Below are positions 26,101-34,611 of a stretch of DNA of 64,000 nt, in pieces. Position 1 is the first letter of the stretch, and each line of letters begins with the position of its first letter. The stretch spans positions 4,030,001 through 4,094,000 of the forward strand of contig NZ_CP027707.1 of assembly GCF_003850345.1 (NCBI RefSeq), written 5' to 3'. The notes beneath the pieces were generated by a model. It saw only the letters and a list, made by a program, of their open reading frames with translations. It made no database searches and was not told where the DNA came from. The stretch is from Pseudomonas chlororaphis subsp. piscium (GTDB lineage: Bacteria > Pseudomonadota > Gammaproteobacteria > Pseudomonadales > Pseudomonadaceae). The position numbers were made by a program, and so were the translations under genes.

Positions 26101-29100
26101 GTATTGCCGGCGGTGTGGGCGATGTGGCCGGCGAAGCCACCACGGCCAGCGGCAGCGTGACGGGCATCTTCCAGTCTGGGGCCGACGTGCCACTGAGCTA
26201 CTCCTTGTCGAGCGACACCAGCGGCTTACCAGCCCTGAGCTCCGGTGGGGTCGCGCTGGTGTATAGCGTCCTGGGTGACACCCTGACGGCCAAGGCCGGT
26301 GCGACCGATGTATTCACCTTCAGCCTCAGCGCCGCGGGTGCCTACAGCTTCACCTTGCTGCAACCGCTGGACCATCCAGCGGGCAACGATGAAAACGACA
26401 TCACCCTCAACCTGGGCACCTTGCTGAAGGCCACCGACAAGGATGGCGATACGGTGACGGCCGCCGCCGAGAAACTGGTGATTACCGTCGATGACGATAC
26501 CCCAACCGCGAATGGCACCGCCGAGGCCGGCACCGTCGACGAAGACGGATTGGCCAATGGCATTGCCGGCGGTGTCGGCGACGTGGCCGGCGAAGCCACC
26601 GTCGCCAGCGGCAGCGTCACCGGCATCTTCCAATCCGGGGCCGACGTACCGCTGAGCTATGCCCTGTCGAGCGATACCAGCGGTCTGCCAGCCCTGAGTT
26701 CGGGTGGGGTGGCACTGGTGTACAGCGTCGCGGGTGACACCCTCACAGCCAAGGCTGGCGCAGTCGATGTATTCACCTTCAGCCTCAGCGCCGCGGGTGC
26801 CTACAGCTTTACCCTGCTCCAGCCCCTGGATCACCCAGCGGGCAACGATGAAAACGACATCACCATTAACCTGGGCACCTTGCTGAAGGCCACCGACAAG
26901 GACGGCGATACGGTGACCGCTGCCGCCGAGAAACTGGTGATCACCGTCGATGACGACACGCCCACCGCGAATGGAACCGCTGCGACTGGCACCGTCGATG
27001 AAGACGGATTGGCCAACGGTATTGCCGGTGGCGTCGGGGATGTGGCGGGTGAGGCGACTACTGCCAACGGCAGCGTCACGGGCATCTTCCAATCCGGTGC
27101 CGACGTACCGCTGAGTTATGCCCTGTCGAGCGATACCAGTGGCTTGCCAGCCCTGAGTTCGGCTGGGGTGGCACTGGTGTACAGCGTCGCGGGCGACACC
27201 CTCACAGCCAAGGCTGGCGCGGTCGATGTGTTCACCTTCAGCCTCAGTGCCGCGGGTGCCTACAGCTTTACCCTGTTGCAGCCTCTGGACCATCCAGCCG
27301 GTAATGACGAAAACGACATCACCATCAACCTGGGCACCTTGCTGAAAGCCACCGATAAGGATGGCGACACAGTGACGGCTGCGGCCGAAAAACTGGTGAT
27401 CACCGTCGATGACGATACGCCAACGGCGGCTGGAACCGCCGAGGCCGGAACCGTCGACGAAGACGGTTTGGCCAATGGTATCGCTGGTGGTGTAGGCGAC
27501 GTGGCCGGTGAGGCAACTACGGCCAGCGGCAGCGTCACGGGCATCTTCCAGTCCGGTGCCGACATACCGCTGACCTATGCCCTGTCGAGCGATACCAGCG
27601 GTCTGCCAGCCCTGAGTTCGGGTGGGGTGGCGCTGGTGTACAGCGTCGCGGGCGACACGCTCACAGCCAAGGCTGGCGCAGTCGATGTGTTCACCTTCAG
27701 CCTTAGCGCCGCGGGTGCCTACAGCTTCACCCTGCTCCAACCGCTGGACCATCCAGCAGGTAACGACGAAAACGACATCACCATTAACCTGGGCACCTTG
27801 CTGAAGGCCACGGATAAGGATGGCGACACAGTGACGGCTGCGGCCGAGAAACTGGCGATCACCGTCGATGACGATACGCCAACAGCAGCCGGAGCCGCCG
27901 AGGCCGGAACTGTCGATGAAGACGGTCTGGCTAATGGCATCGCCGGTGGTGTGGGCGACGTGGCTGGCGAAGCGACTACGGCCAGTGGCAGCGTCACCGG
28001 GATCTTCCAGTCCGGGGCCGATGTGCCGCTGAGTTATGCCTTGTCGAGCGACACCAGTGGCTTGCCAGCCCTGAGTTCGGGTGGAGTGGCACTGGTGTAC
28101 AGCGTCGCGGGTGACACCCTCACGGCTAAAGCCGGTGCAACTGACGTATTCACCTTCAGCCTTAGCGCAGCCGGTGCCTACAGCTTTACCTTGCTCCAGC
28201 CGCTGGATCACCCAGCGGGCAACGATGAAAACGACATCACCATTAACCTGGGTAGCTTGCTGAAGGCCACCGACAAGGATGGCGACACGGTGACAGCCGC
28301 AGCCGAGAAACTGGTGATCACCGTCGATGACGACACGCCAACCGCCAACGGAACCGCCGTGACCGGCACCGTCGATGAAGACGGGGTGATCAATGGCATT
28401 GCCGGTGGTATTGGCGATGTACCCGGCGAGGCGACCACGGCCAGCGGCAGTGTCACCGGTATCTTCCAGTCGGGTGCCGATGTACCGCTGACTTATAGCT
28501 TGTCGAGCGATACCAGTGGCTTGCCGGCCCTGAGTTCCGGTGGGGTGGCACTGGTCTACAGCGTCGCGGGCGACACTCTGACCGCCAAGGCGGGCGCCGT
28601 CGATGTGTTCACCTTCAGCCTTAGCGCCGCGGGTGCCTACAACTTCACCCTGCTCCGTCCACTGGATCACGCAGCCGACAATGACGAAAACGACATCACT
28701 ATCAATCTGGGTAGCTTGCTGAAAGCCACTGACAAGGATGGCGATACGGTGACGGCCGCCGCCGAGAAACTGGTGATCACCGTCGATGACGACACGCCAA
28801 CCGCCAACGGAACCGCGGTGACCGGCACCGTCGACGAAGACGGTTTGGCCAACGGTATCGCGGGTGGTGTGGGCGACGTGGCGGGTGAAGCCACCGTGGC
28901 CAGTGGCAGCGTCACCGGTATCTTCCAGTCGGGGGCCGACGTACCGCTGAGCTATGCCCTGTCGAGCGACACCAGCGGCCTGCCAGCCCTGAGTTCGGGC
29001 GGAGTGGCGCTGGTCTACAGCGTCCTGGGCGATACCCTGACCGCCAAGGCCGGCGCAGTCGATGTCTTCACCTTCAGCCTTAGCGCCGCGGGTGCCTACA

Positions 29101-31511
29101 GCTTCACCCTGCTCCAGCCTCTGGATCATCCAGCCGGCAATAATGAAAACGACATCACCCTCAACCTGGGTAGCTTGCTGAAGGCCACCGACAAGGATGG
29201 CGATACGGTGACGGCCGCGGCCGAGAAACTGGTGATTACCGTCGATGACGACACACCAACCGCAACCGGGACCGCCGTGACCGGCACCGTCGATGAAGAC
29301 GGCCTGGCCAACGGTATTGCCGGAGGTGTCGGGGATGTGGCGGGTGAGGCGACAACCGCCAGCGGCAGCGTCACCGGCATCTTCCAATCCGGTGCCGATG
29401 TACCGCTGACCTATAGCTTGTCGAGCGATACCAGCGGCCTGCCGGCCCTGAGCTCCGGTGGGGTGGCACTGGTCTACAGCGTCCTGGGCGATACCCTGAC
29501 CGCCAAGGCCGGTGCGACCGATGTATTCACCTTCAGCCTCAGTGCGGCGGGTGCCTACAGCTTCACCCTGCTCAAACCTCTGGATCACCCTGCAGGCAAT
29601 AACGAAAACGACATCACCCTCAATCTGGGTACCTTGCTGAAGGCCACCGACAAGGACGGCGACACAGTGACGGCCGCGGCCGAGAAACTGGTGATTACCG
29701 TCGATGACGACACGCCAACGGCAACCGGCGCTCCCGTGACCGGCACCGTCGATGAAGACGGCCTGGCCAATGGCATCGCCGGTGGTGTCGGGGATGTGGC
29801 GGGTGAGGCGACTGTCGCCAGCGGCAGCGTCACCGGGATCTTCCAGTCCGGGGCCGACGTACCGCTGACCTATAGCTTGTCGAGCAACACCAGCGGCTTG
29901 CCAGCGCTGAGTTCCGGTGGGGTGGCGCTGGCCTACAGCGTCCTGGGCAACACCCTGACCGCCAAGGCCGGCGCGACTGACGTGTTCACCCTCAGCCTCA
30001 CGGTAGCGGGTGCCTACACCTTCACCCTGCTCCAGCACCTGGATCACGCGGCGGGCAACGACGAGAACGACCTCACCCTCAACCTGGGTACCCTGCTGCA
30101 GGCCACCGACAAGGACGGTGACACAGTGACCGCCGCCGCCAACAAGCTGGTGATCACCGTCGATGACGATACGCCGACCCTCGCCTTCGGCAACCTGATC
30201 GGCACCGGGACCGTCCATGCGCAACAAGGCTACTGGAACCTGGGGCCTGGCGCCGACGGGCTGAACGCGGCCGGCCTGGACATTTCGCTGGTGAACGGCC
30301 AGTTCACCCTGGTCCGGCCGGACGACACGACCACCACCGGAACCGGCACGCTCGTCGAGCAGTCGCCGTCACCGGACGCCAATGGCGCGTACCAGTTCGC
30401 GGGAACCTTGACCGGTGACTTCGACAACAACGCGGCAACGGCGAACACCACCGTGCACTACACCCTGAGCGCCTACGCCAACGGCACCTATGCCCTGGAC
30501 CTGGACGAAGGCTTCCGTTCGACCATCGTCCTCAGCAGCGCCGACGGCGCGCTGGATGCCGGTGGCCCGGACCCGGTGCGCACCCTGACCATAGGTAGCG
30601 AACACATCGTGTTCTTCGGCGCCAACCCGCTGGCTCCGCCAAGCGGCGCGAACAGCATCCTGACCGGCATCGGGGTCGGGGCGCCCGACCCTACCGAAGC
30701 GCAGTTGCAGACCAACCCCCTGCCGTCGTTCATCGGCTCGGCGGCCTTGAACGTCAGCACGGCCGGTATCGGCATCGCCAACAACCTGCTCCAGGGAGAC
30801 AACCTGGCGGCGATCGGCGCGGCCGATGAAAGCTTCGTCGTCAACCCGGAAAGCCTGCTGACGAGCATGAAGGTCTTCATCGACAACTCCGTGGGCGGCT
30901 ACAACACGGCAACCGAGGACCTGTACTACAGGGTCTTCTACGAGGATGGCACCTTCTCCAACCTGATCGAGGTCAACACCCTGACTCCGGAGGCCGGTGG
31001 GCAGGTGTCCTTCACCGTCGAGAAGTCGGCCACATCCTTGATCGATGCCGTTCAGCTGACGATGGCCCGGGGCGATATCAAGATCCCGACGATCCTGTTC
31101 ACCCACGAGACCGAGAGCCTGGCCAGCGACGTCAAGCTGGCGTTCAACGCGACAGTGACGGACAAGGATGGCGATACGGCAACCAGCGCGTTCGACGCCA
31201 ACCTGTTCGCCAACGACACGACCGACGCCCTGTTCGACTTCAGGTTGGTGGGCACCACGGGTGAGCGGGATGCCTTCAACATCGACCTGTCAGCCACCGA
31301 GAACCAGTACCAGGTCACAGGCTTCGACGCGGGAGCAGGCCAGCGCGATGCGGTGGTGCTTATTGGTGACCCGGGCGCCACTGTGCAGTCGATCAACAAC
31401 GCCGGCGCCGACAGCGTCGTGACGGTGACCGAGACCGGCGGACAGATCACGACCATTACCCTGGTCGGGGTCGATCTGCTTAATACCGATATCGTAATGG
31501 GCAGCGTCTAA
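23172..31511 (+). CDS. Giant type I-secreted DUF5801-type protein 3 with twelve 153-residue repeats
   Basis: Predicted 2779 residues, the largest of the three paralogues. The extreme N-terminus (TISKKTPSPTNDLTADTST) is unlike the other two, but from LDETTGLQNATATPAP on it follows them closely. About 500 residues of N-region are followed by twelve exactly spaced 153-residue repeats, then the common C-region (DTPTLAFGNLIGTGT, TEAQLQTNPLPSFIGSAA, GERDAFNIDLSATENQYQV) and the putative secretion end LLNTDIVMGSV. The ATG at 23172 lies eight bases after AGGAG; the upstream frame start at 23106 is in the leader. High acidity, no cysteine seen and uniform repeats fit a long extended surface protein. 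Unlike LapA, no N-terminal retention module or LapG cleavage motif was recognised, so it may be released rather than anchored. Confidence 0.9.
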   Translation: MTISKKTPSPTNDLTADTSTALYPVSPSDNTLAVSTAQVSSASSILVNGASVTLDETTGLQNATATPAPAGDADDNDILLAALPSAFATRLTALGASTATDAALSGYTGAVGNTGSNAFTLNPAPGADIIDIKFTDSLGAPLNGLDSGLDTLDGTSILLYTDTNNNILLGRAGGPAGAIVFAGYIEETGSPVSGGKLWTVEYQPLKHPDASNPDDALNLLNKVFVSAVQDAGFSLTNAPSGQNLFLMFTAANPTVINDGGVLRITNPTLIATGKDPADQSSGANINTGDTINTSQGGGPTTLGTNNQMIVEQEGIRISFVTGARQNVTVPNLDQNEADVEANIDFTNVFNTKSASFDVVQLQGGKSAMVKISAYSTAAETGVNFINGYANDASVAITNVRVFDKSTGLVIENSDGSVNDPSIAISFSGGVATVTGVKAGYQIEYTTTADHNRVLVENGAAVDAKGDNHADFDIGGFTLRQASTSTSEIGSKMIFEDDGPAAAGTPAAGTVDEDGLANGIAGGVGDVPGEATNASGSVTGIFQSGVDVPLSFSLSSDTSGLPALSSGGVALVYSVVGDTLTAKAGAVDVFTFSLSAAGAYSFTLLQPLDHPAGNDENDITINLGSLLKATDKDGDTVTAAAEKLVITVDDDTPTANGTAAAGTVDEDGLANGIAGGVGDVAGEATVASGSVTGIFQSGADIPLSYALSSDTSGLPALSSGGVALVYSVAGDTLTAKAGAIDVFTFSLSAAGAYSFTLLQPLDHPAGNDENDITINLGTLLKTTDKDGDTVTAAAEKLVITVDDDTPTATGTAEAGTVDEDGLANGIAGGVGDVAGEATTASGNVTGIFQSGADVPLSYALSSDTSGLPALSSGGVALVYSVAGDTLTAKAGAVDVFTFSLSAAGAYSFTLLQPLDHPAGNDENDITINLGTLLKATDKDGDTVTAAAEKLVITVDDDTPTAVGTAEAGTVDEDGLANGIAGGVGDVAGEATTASGSVTGIFQSGADVPLSYSLSSDTSGLPALSSGGVALVYSVLGDTLTAKAGATDVFTFSLSAAGAYSFTLLQPLDHPAGNDENDITLNLGTLLKATDKDGDTVTAAAEKLVITVDDDTPTANGTAEAGTVDEDGLANGIAGGVGDVAGEATVASGSVTGIFQSGADVPLSYALSSDTSGLPALSSGGVALVYSVAGDTLTAKAGAVDVFTFSLSAAGAYSFTLLQPLDHPAGNDENDITINLGTLLKATDKDGDTVTAAAEKLVITVDDDTPTANGTAATGTVDEDGLANGIAGGVGDVAGEATTANGSVTGIFQSGADVPLSYALSSDTSGLPALSSAGVALVYSVAGDTLTAKAGAVDVFTFSLSAAGAYSFTLLQPLDHPAGNDENDITINLGTLLKATDKDGDTVTAAAEKLVITVDDDTPTAAGTAEAGTVDEDGLANGIAGGVGDVAGEATTASGSVTGIFQSGADIPLTYALSSDTSGLPALSSGGVALVYSVAGDTLTAKAGAVDVFTFSLSAAGAYSFTLLQPLDHPAGNDENDITINLGTLLKATDKDGDTVTAAAEKLAITVDDDTPTAAGAAEAGTVDEDGLANGIAGGVGDVAGEATTASGSVTGIFQSGADVPLSYALSSDTSGLPALSSGGVALVYSVAGDTLTAKAGATDVFTFSLSAAGAYSFTLLQPLDHPAGNDENDITINLGSLLKATDKDGDTVTAAAEKLVITVDDDTPTANGTAVTGTVDEDGVINGIAGGIGDVPGEATTASGSVTGIFQSGADVPLTYSLSSDTSGLPALSSGGVALVYSVAGDTLTAKAGAVDVFTFSLSAAGAYNFTLLRPLDHAADNDENDITINLGSLLKATDKDGDTVTAAAEKLVITVDDDTPTANGTAVTGTVDEDGLANGIAGGVGDVAGEATVASGSVTGIFQSGADVPLSYALSSDTSGLPALSSGGVALVYSVLGDTLTAKAGAVDVFTFSLSAAGAYSFTLLQPLDHPAGNNENDITLNLGSLLKATDKDGDTVTAAAEKLVITVDDDTPTATGTAVTGTVDEDGLANGIAGGVGDVAGEATTASGSVTGIFQSGADVPLTYSLSSDTSGLPALSSGGVALVYSVLGDTLTAKAGATDVFTFSLSAAGAYSFTLLKPLDHPAGNNENDITLNLGTLLKATDKDGDTVTAAAEKLVITVDDDTPTATGAPVTGTVDEDGLANGIAGGVGDVAGEATVASGSVTGIFQSGADVPLTYSLSSNTSGLPALSSGGVALAYSVLGNTLTAKAGATDVFTLSLTVAGAYTFTLLQHLDHAAGNDENDLTLNLGTLLQATDKDGDTVTAAANKLVITVDDDTPTLAFGNLIGTGTVHAQQGYWNLGPGADGLNAAGLDISLVNGQFTLVRPDDTTTTGTGTLVEQSPSPDANGAYQFAGTLTGDFDNNAATANTTVHYTLSAYANGTYALDLDEGFRSTIVLSSADGALDAGGPDPVRTLTIGSEHIVFFGANPLAPPSGANSILTGIGVGAPDPTEAQLQTNPLPSFIGSAALNVSTAGIGIANNLLQGDNLAAIGAADESFVVNPESLLTSMKVFIDNSVGGYNTATEDLYYRVFYEDGTFSNLIEVNTLTPEAGGQVSFTVEKSATSLIDAVQLTMARGDIKIPTILFTHETESLASDVKLAFNATVTDKDGDTATSAFDANLFANDTTDALFDFRLVGTTGERDAFNIDLSATENQYQVTGFDAGAGQRDAVVLIGDPGATVQSINNAGADSVVTVTETGGQITTITLVGVDLLNTDIVMGSV
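24666..30173 (+). repeat. Twelve tandem 459-bp coding repeats
   Basis: The TVDEDG codon starts at 24696 in unit 1 and at 29745 in unit 12, a distance of exactly 11 x 459 bp, so there is no net indel across the array. Units 2 to 8 are the most alike. Unit 9 is divergent (TVDEDGVINGIAGGIGDV). Unit 12 is the most diverged and resembles the last unit of paralogue 2 in its second half (LLQHLDHAAGNDEND). Confidence 0.95.
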
Positions 31512-31533
31512 AACCTCGCGCATGCGAACAAAA

Positions 31534-31568
31534 GCGAGGGTGGCCTGGAAACCACCCTCGCTTTTTTT
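31534..31568 (+). terminator. Terminator of repeat protein 3
   Basis: GCGAGGGTGG, loop, CCACCCTCGC and seven T residues, 22 bp after the stop; homologous to the terminators of the two upstream paralogues. Confidence 0.9.
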
Positions 31569-31666
31569 GCCATCCCAGTCCGAAATTCCCCGGTCGCATC
31601 CGCGGCGAATGCCCAGGCAGCCCAAAGCTCACAGAGCACGGCGACATACCTACGCATTCATGGGGG

Positions 31667-31750
31667 GCAGGAAACAATGAGCACGGCATCACCCTCGACC
31701 CGGACACCCTGGCCACCGACAAGGACAACAACAGGGCTGCCTTGTCTTGA
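31667..31750 (+). pseudogene. Relic of a further 459-bp repeat unit
   Basis: The frame reads AGNNEHGITLDPDTLATDKD and continues NNRAALS to a TGA. This aligns with AGNDENDITLNLGTLLQATD and the following KDGDTVTAA of the intact repeats. No start codon or flanking repeat sequence is recognisable in frame. Just upstream, near 31608, GCCCAGGCAGCC resembles the centre of the shared leader palindrome. It is probably the remains of a fourth copy or of an excised unit. Confidence 0.7.
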
Positions 31751-31755
31751 TCACC

Positions 31756-32472
31756 TCATTCCAGTTCCACCCAGGTGGAGTCGGGCGGCTCTTCGTTGTC
31801 GGTGAGCCCGTGCTTGAGCGCATACATCAGCAGGTCGATGCGGTTGATCAGGTTGAGCTTCTGATAGATGTTGCTGAGGTGGTTGTGCACGGTGTGTTCA
31901 CTGATGCCCAGGTGCTCGGCGATGCTCATGTATTTGGCGGACGGGTCACCGACTATGGCGCGAATCAGTTCCCGCTCGCGCAGCGTCAGCCGCGCCTGCT
32001 TCGCCTGCTCCAGGTTGCATCGCAAGGGCACATGCCTGCTCGCGGCATAGCCGGAAAGCCCACCGGACCAGGCTCGGTCCAGCCCGACGTCATAATGGTG
32101 GACCTTGATGATGGCCCGGACGATCGACTCCGTCGGGTCTTCCGCCAGCACGATACCGCGCGCGCCCGCCTCGATCGCCTGGGCAACCGGGACGGATTCG
32201 TACAGGCCCTTGAGCACCAGCAGCTTCATTTCCGGGCTGCGGGTGAGCCCTGCGACGACCTCCAACGGGTTCAACGCATCCGGAAAAAAACTGAAGAAAA
32301 TCACATTGGGGCGCAACTGATCGGCAAGGTCCAGCGCATTGGTGTAGGTGGTGGCCTGGCCGCTCACCTCCATCCGGGGCTTCCTCGCATTGATCAAATC
32401 GTGAAGCCCCATGAGCACGAGGGGACGGCAATCGATCAACATCACGCGTATCGTTTTTGTATGGTCTGGCAT
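31756..32472 (-). CDS. NarL/LuxR-type regulator with degenerate receiver domain
   Basis: Predicted 238 residues from the ATG at 32472, which follows GGCAGGAAG; a frame extension to 32637 adds residues unlike any receiver. The N-terminal 125 residues align with response-regulator receivers (IRVMLIDCRPLVLMGLHDLI, then a PNVIFFSFFPDALNPLEVV strand). The second acidic-pocket residue is replaced by Cys and the phospho-acceptor Asp position appears to be Ser, so ordinary phosphorylation is unlikely. The C-terminus is a clear LuxR helix-turn-helix (LTLRERELIRAI, IAEHLGISEHTVHNHLSNIY). It lies convergent with repeat protein 3 and upstream of nothing on its own strand, between secreted substrates and exporter, so control of that system is likely but unproven. 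Confidence 0.88.
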   Translation of the reverse strand: MPDHTKTIRVMLIDCRPLVLMGLHDLINARKPRMEVSGQATTYTNALDLADQLRPNVIFFSFFPDALNPLEVVAGLTRSPEMKLLVLKGLYESVPVAQAIEAGARGIVLAEDPTESIVRAIIKVHHYDVGLDRAWSGGLSGYAASRHVPLRCNLEQAKQARLTLRERELIRAIVGDPSAKYMSIAEHLGISEHTVHNHLSNIYQKLNLINRIDLLMYALKHGLTDNEEPPDSTWVELE

Positions 32473-33207
32473 GATCTTCCTGCCTCCCCTTGAAAAACGA
32501 TGACCTTCATACGCGTTGGCCTTCCTTGATCGGCCACTCACTCTTGAAGGATGGATGCGAGCGCCGACAGGCTCTGAAAGTGCCCGCCCGGGTCTTGGCG
32601 ACCCGCGGTACAGGCAGAAGTTGCGGAGGTTTCCCAAAGCCGGGCAACACTATCGAAACGGCATGAATAAGAATAACTATCAATAGTTTGCACGTACCGC
32701 AGGGCGTCCGCGAGCCCTCAACTGAGTCTAGGCCAGCCCGCTGCAATGCCTGCCAACCCATCCGTCGGTCTTCGACCCAGGCCTGGTGCGGGTCGCCGGG
32801 CCGATGTTCCCCAAGGGTGCCCTGCCCCCCGCAAATCAAGCTCTTAGGCTCGCCACGGGCGACCTGCGGGCAGAATCGGATCCAACCAGGCTCGTCAATT
32901 AACGGACGAATGGCGCGCGGACAACGATGCGAGCAATGAAAGCGTCAATTTGTCGACGAAGCCGGCAGCGCCATGAATCGCCGGTTCAACGTCAATCCCC
33001 CGCACAAGCGATTCGCCTGCCGGGACAGAAATGTCTCGGCGGCGTGGCAAACCGGATGGATGAACCAAAGAATGATTTTCGAGGTACGGCAGGGGCGCCG
33101 ACGCACGCTCTTTTTTCCGTTGGGCCAGACGCAACCAGCCCCTGGCGAGTCCGGATTTCTCCGGCTCCGGGGCTGTAGAGCGCAACAGTCGAATGGCCAG
33201 TCGGCCT
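32473..33207. other. Intergenic region between the regulator and the exporter operon
   Basis: About 735 bp without a convincing gene. It must hold the promoter of the regulator (minus strand, near 32473-32700, where an AT-rich patch occurs at 32660-32690) and the end of the exporter operon. A nested GC-rich hairpin at 33137-33174 (AGCCCC...GGGGCT with an inner CCGG stem), just downstream of the outer-membrane factor gene, may be its terminator, although no T-tract follows. Short frames in this stretch look like chance. Confidence 0.5.
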
Positions 33208-34611
33208 TTACTCCAGGTCCTCGGTCCCAACGCCCATGGCCTGGCCGGCGCTACCGGGACTCAGCCAGGTATTCACATTCTCGACACTTTCGACCGGTGG
33301 TTTTCCCGCCCAGCGATTGAGGGTGAAGACATTGCTGAGGAACTCGTATTGCGTCTTGAGCAGGTCGCGCCGGGCGCGGAACTCGTTGCGTACGCTGGTC
33401 AGTACGTCGACGGCATTGACCATGCCGTAGCTCAGCCCCTTCTCCGCCGCCACCCTGGACAGCTGGGCCGAGGCCAGGGCCGAACGGCTGGCGTCGATCT
33501 TTTCGCCGTTCGAATTGGCGGTCAGGTAGGCGCTGGTGATCTCCTTGACCACCCGCCTCCGGATCGCTTCCAGCTCCTGCTCGGCGACCAGCTGGTCCTG
33601 GTAGAGCCCACGGACCCGCGCCGAGGTCGAACCGCCGCTGTACAGCGGCACCTGAACGCCGATGCCGGCGACGTAACTGTCGGTGCGTGGCGCCAGGGTA
33701 TTGTTGTAGCCCTCGTTGGTCTGTTGCGCGCTGAGGTTCAGGCTCACCGTCGGGTAATGCCCACCCTTGCCGCTGCGCAACGCTGCGTTCGCGGCTTCGG
33801 CGCCGCTCTCGCTGGCCTTGAGCGTCGGGTTCAGCTCCATGCCCTCGCGCACCCAGGACTCCAGGCTCTGCGCCGAAACCCGCAGTTGCGCGTCATTGCG
33901 AATCCGGTTGAGCTTCTCCTTGACCGGCCGACCGACCAGCTCCGCCAGCGCCTCGCGGCTGATGCTGGCCTGGTTGCGGGCATCCAGCTCCTGGGCCGCG
34001 AGCAGGTCCACCCGGGCCTTGAGGTCGAGCTGGTCGGTAATCATCGCCAGCTGCTTTTCGTACAACGCATTGACCCGGTCCAGGCTCTTTTGCGTGGTTC
34101 GACGCTCCGCCCTCACCAGCTCCAGCTCATCCTCGGCCGCCAGCGCGGTGAAGTAGCGCCGCGCCAGTTCCACCGTGGCCTCGGCCTGGGCGTCCAGCGC
34201 TTGCGACTCGGACTGCTTGGCCAGGCTCTTGAACTTCTGGTAGTTCTCCCACGCGGCCTTGTTGTAGAGGTACTGACGCAGCACCAGGCTGTAGCTTTCG
34301 CTATCGAAACTGCGTTCCTGTATCAGGTCGTTTTCCTGGTGGATCCGGTTCGCCCCGGCATTCAGCGACAGTTGCGGCAGCAGCGCCCCCAGCGCCTCGC
34401 GTTGATGTTCCTTGCCCGCCTGCGCTTGCGCATAGGAGGCCAGGACCTGTGGATCTTCCAGCCGCGCCTCGCGATACAGCTGCATGAGGTCGGTGGAATA
34501 GGTCGAGGCATTGACCCCGGTTGACGTTACTGCAGCGGTTTGCGCCAAGACGGCCCCCGCTGCCAGCATGAATGCACTCCCTAGCAGAACTGACGACTCT
34601 CCCACGGTCAC
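33208..34611 (-). CDS. TolC-family outer-membrane factor of a type I secretion system
   Basis: 467 residues with a signal peptide (GSAFMLAAGAVLAQ). Two OEP repeats are visible: STDLMQLYREARLEDPQVLA at the mature N-terminus, a YFTALAAEDELELVRAERR helix, GIGVQVPLYSGGSTSARVR, and VDVLTSVRNEFRARRDLLKT near the C-terminus. This matches the AprF/PrtF/HasF class that completes ABC exporters. The start is a GTG overlapping the TGA of the adaptor gene (GTGA), so translation is coupled. It is the last gene of the three-gene exporter operon. Confidence 0.94.
   Translation of the reverse strand: MTVGESSVLLGSAFMLAAGAVLAQTAAVTSTGVNASTYSTDLMQLYREARLEDPQVLASYAQAQAGKEHQREALGALLPQLSLNAGANRIHQENDLIQERSFDSESYSLVLRQYLYNKAAWENYQKFKSLAKQSESQALDAQAEATVELARRYFTALAAEDELELVRAERRTTQKSLDRVNALYEKQLAMITDQLDLKARVDLLAAQELDARNQASISREALAELVGRPVKEKLNRIRNDAQLRVSAQSLESWVREGMELNPTLKASESGAEAANAALRSGKGGHYPTVSLNLSAQQTNEGYNNTLAPRTDSYVAGIGVQVPLYSGGSTSARVRGLYQDQLVAEQELEAIRRRVVKEITSAYLTANSNGEKIDASRSALASAQLSRVAAEKGLSYGMVNAVDVLTSVRNEFRARRDLLKTQYEFLSNVFTLNRWAGKPPVESVENVNTWLSPGSAGQAMGVGTEDLE

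Noticed and set aside
19678..30173. CRISPR-like regular repetition
   Set aside because: The repeats are 459 bp long, in frame and fully coding, with no short-repeat/spacer structure.
26226..30227. A 1333-codon open frame antisense to the twelve-repeat array
   Set aside because: It mirrors the repeat period and exists because the GC-rich repeats avoid stops in the opposite frame. It has no start signals and the sense protein is clearly the conserved one.
15174..31511. RTX nonapeptide (GGxGxDxUx) toxin
   Set aside because: No such nonapeptides were found in any of the three proteins, so I describe them as type I-secreted repeat proteins rather than classical RTX toxins.
32660..32690. A possible Fur-type box (ATGAATAAGAATAACTATCA) upstream of the NarL-like regulator
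   Set aside because: It matches the 19-bp consensus poorly when aligned base by base; kept only as an AT-rich patch.
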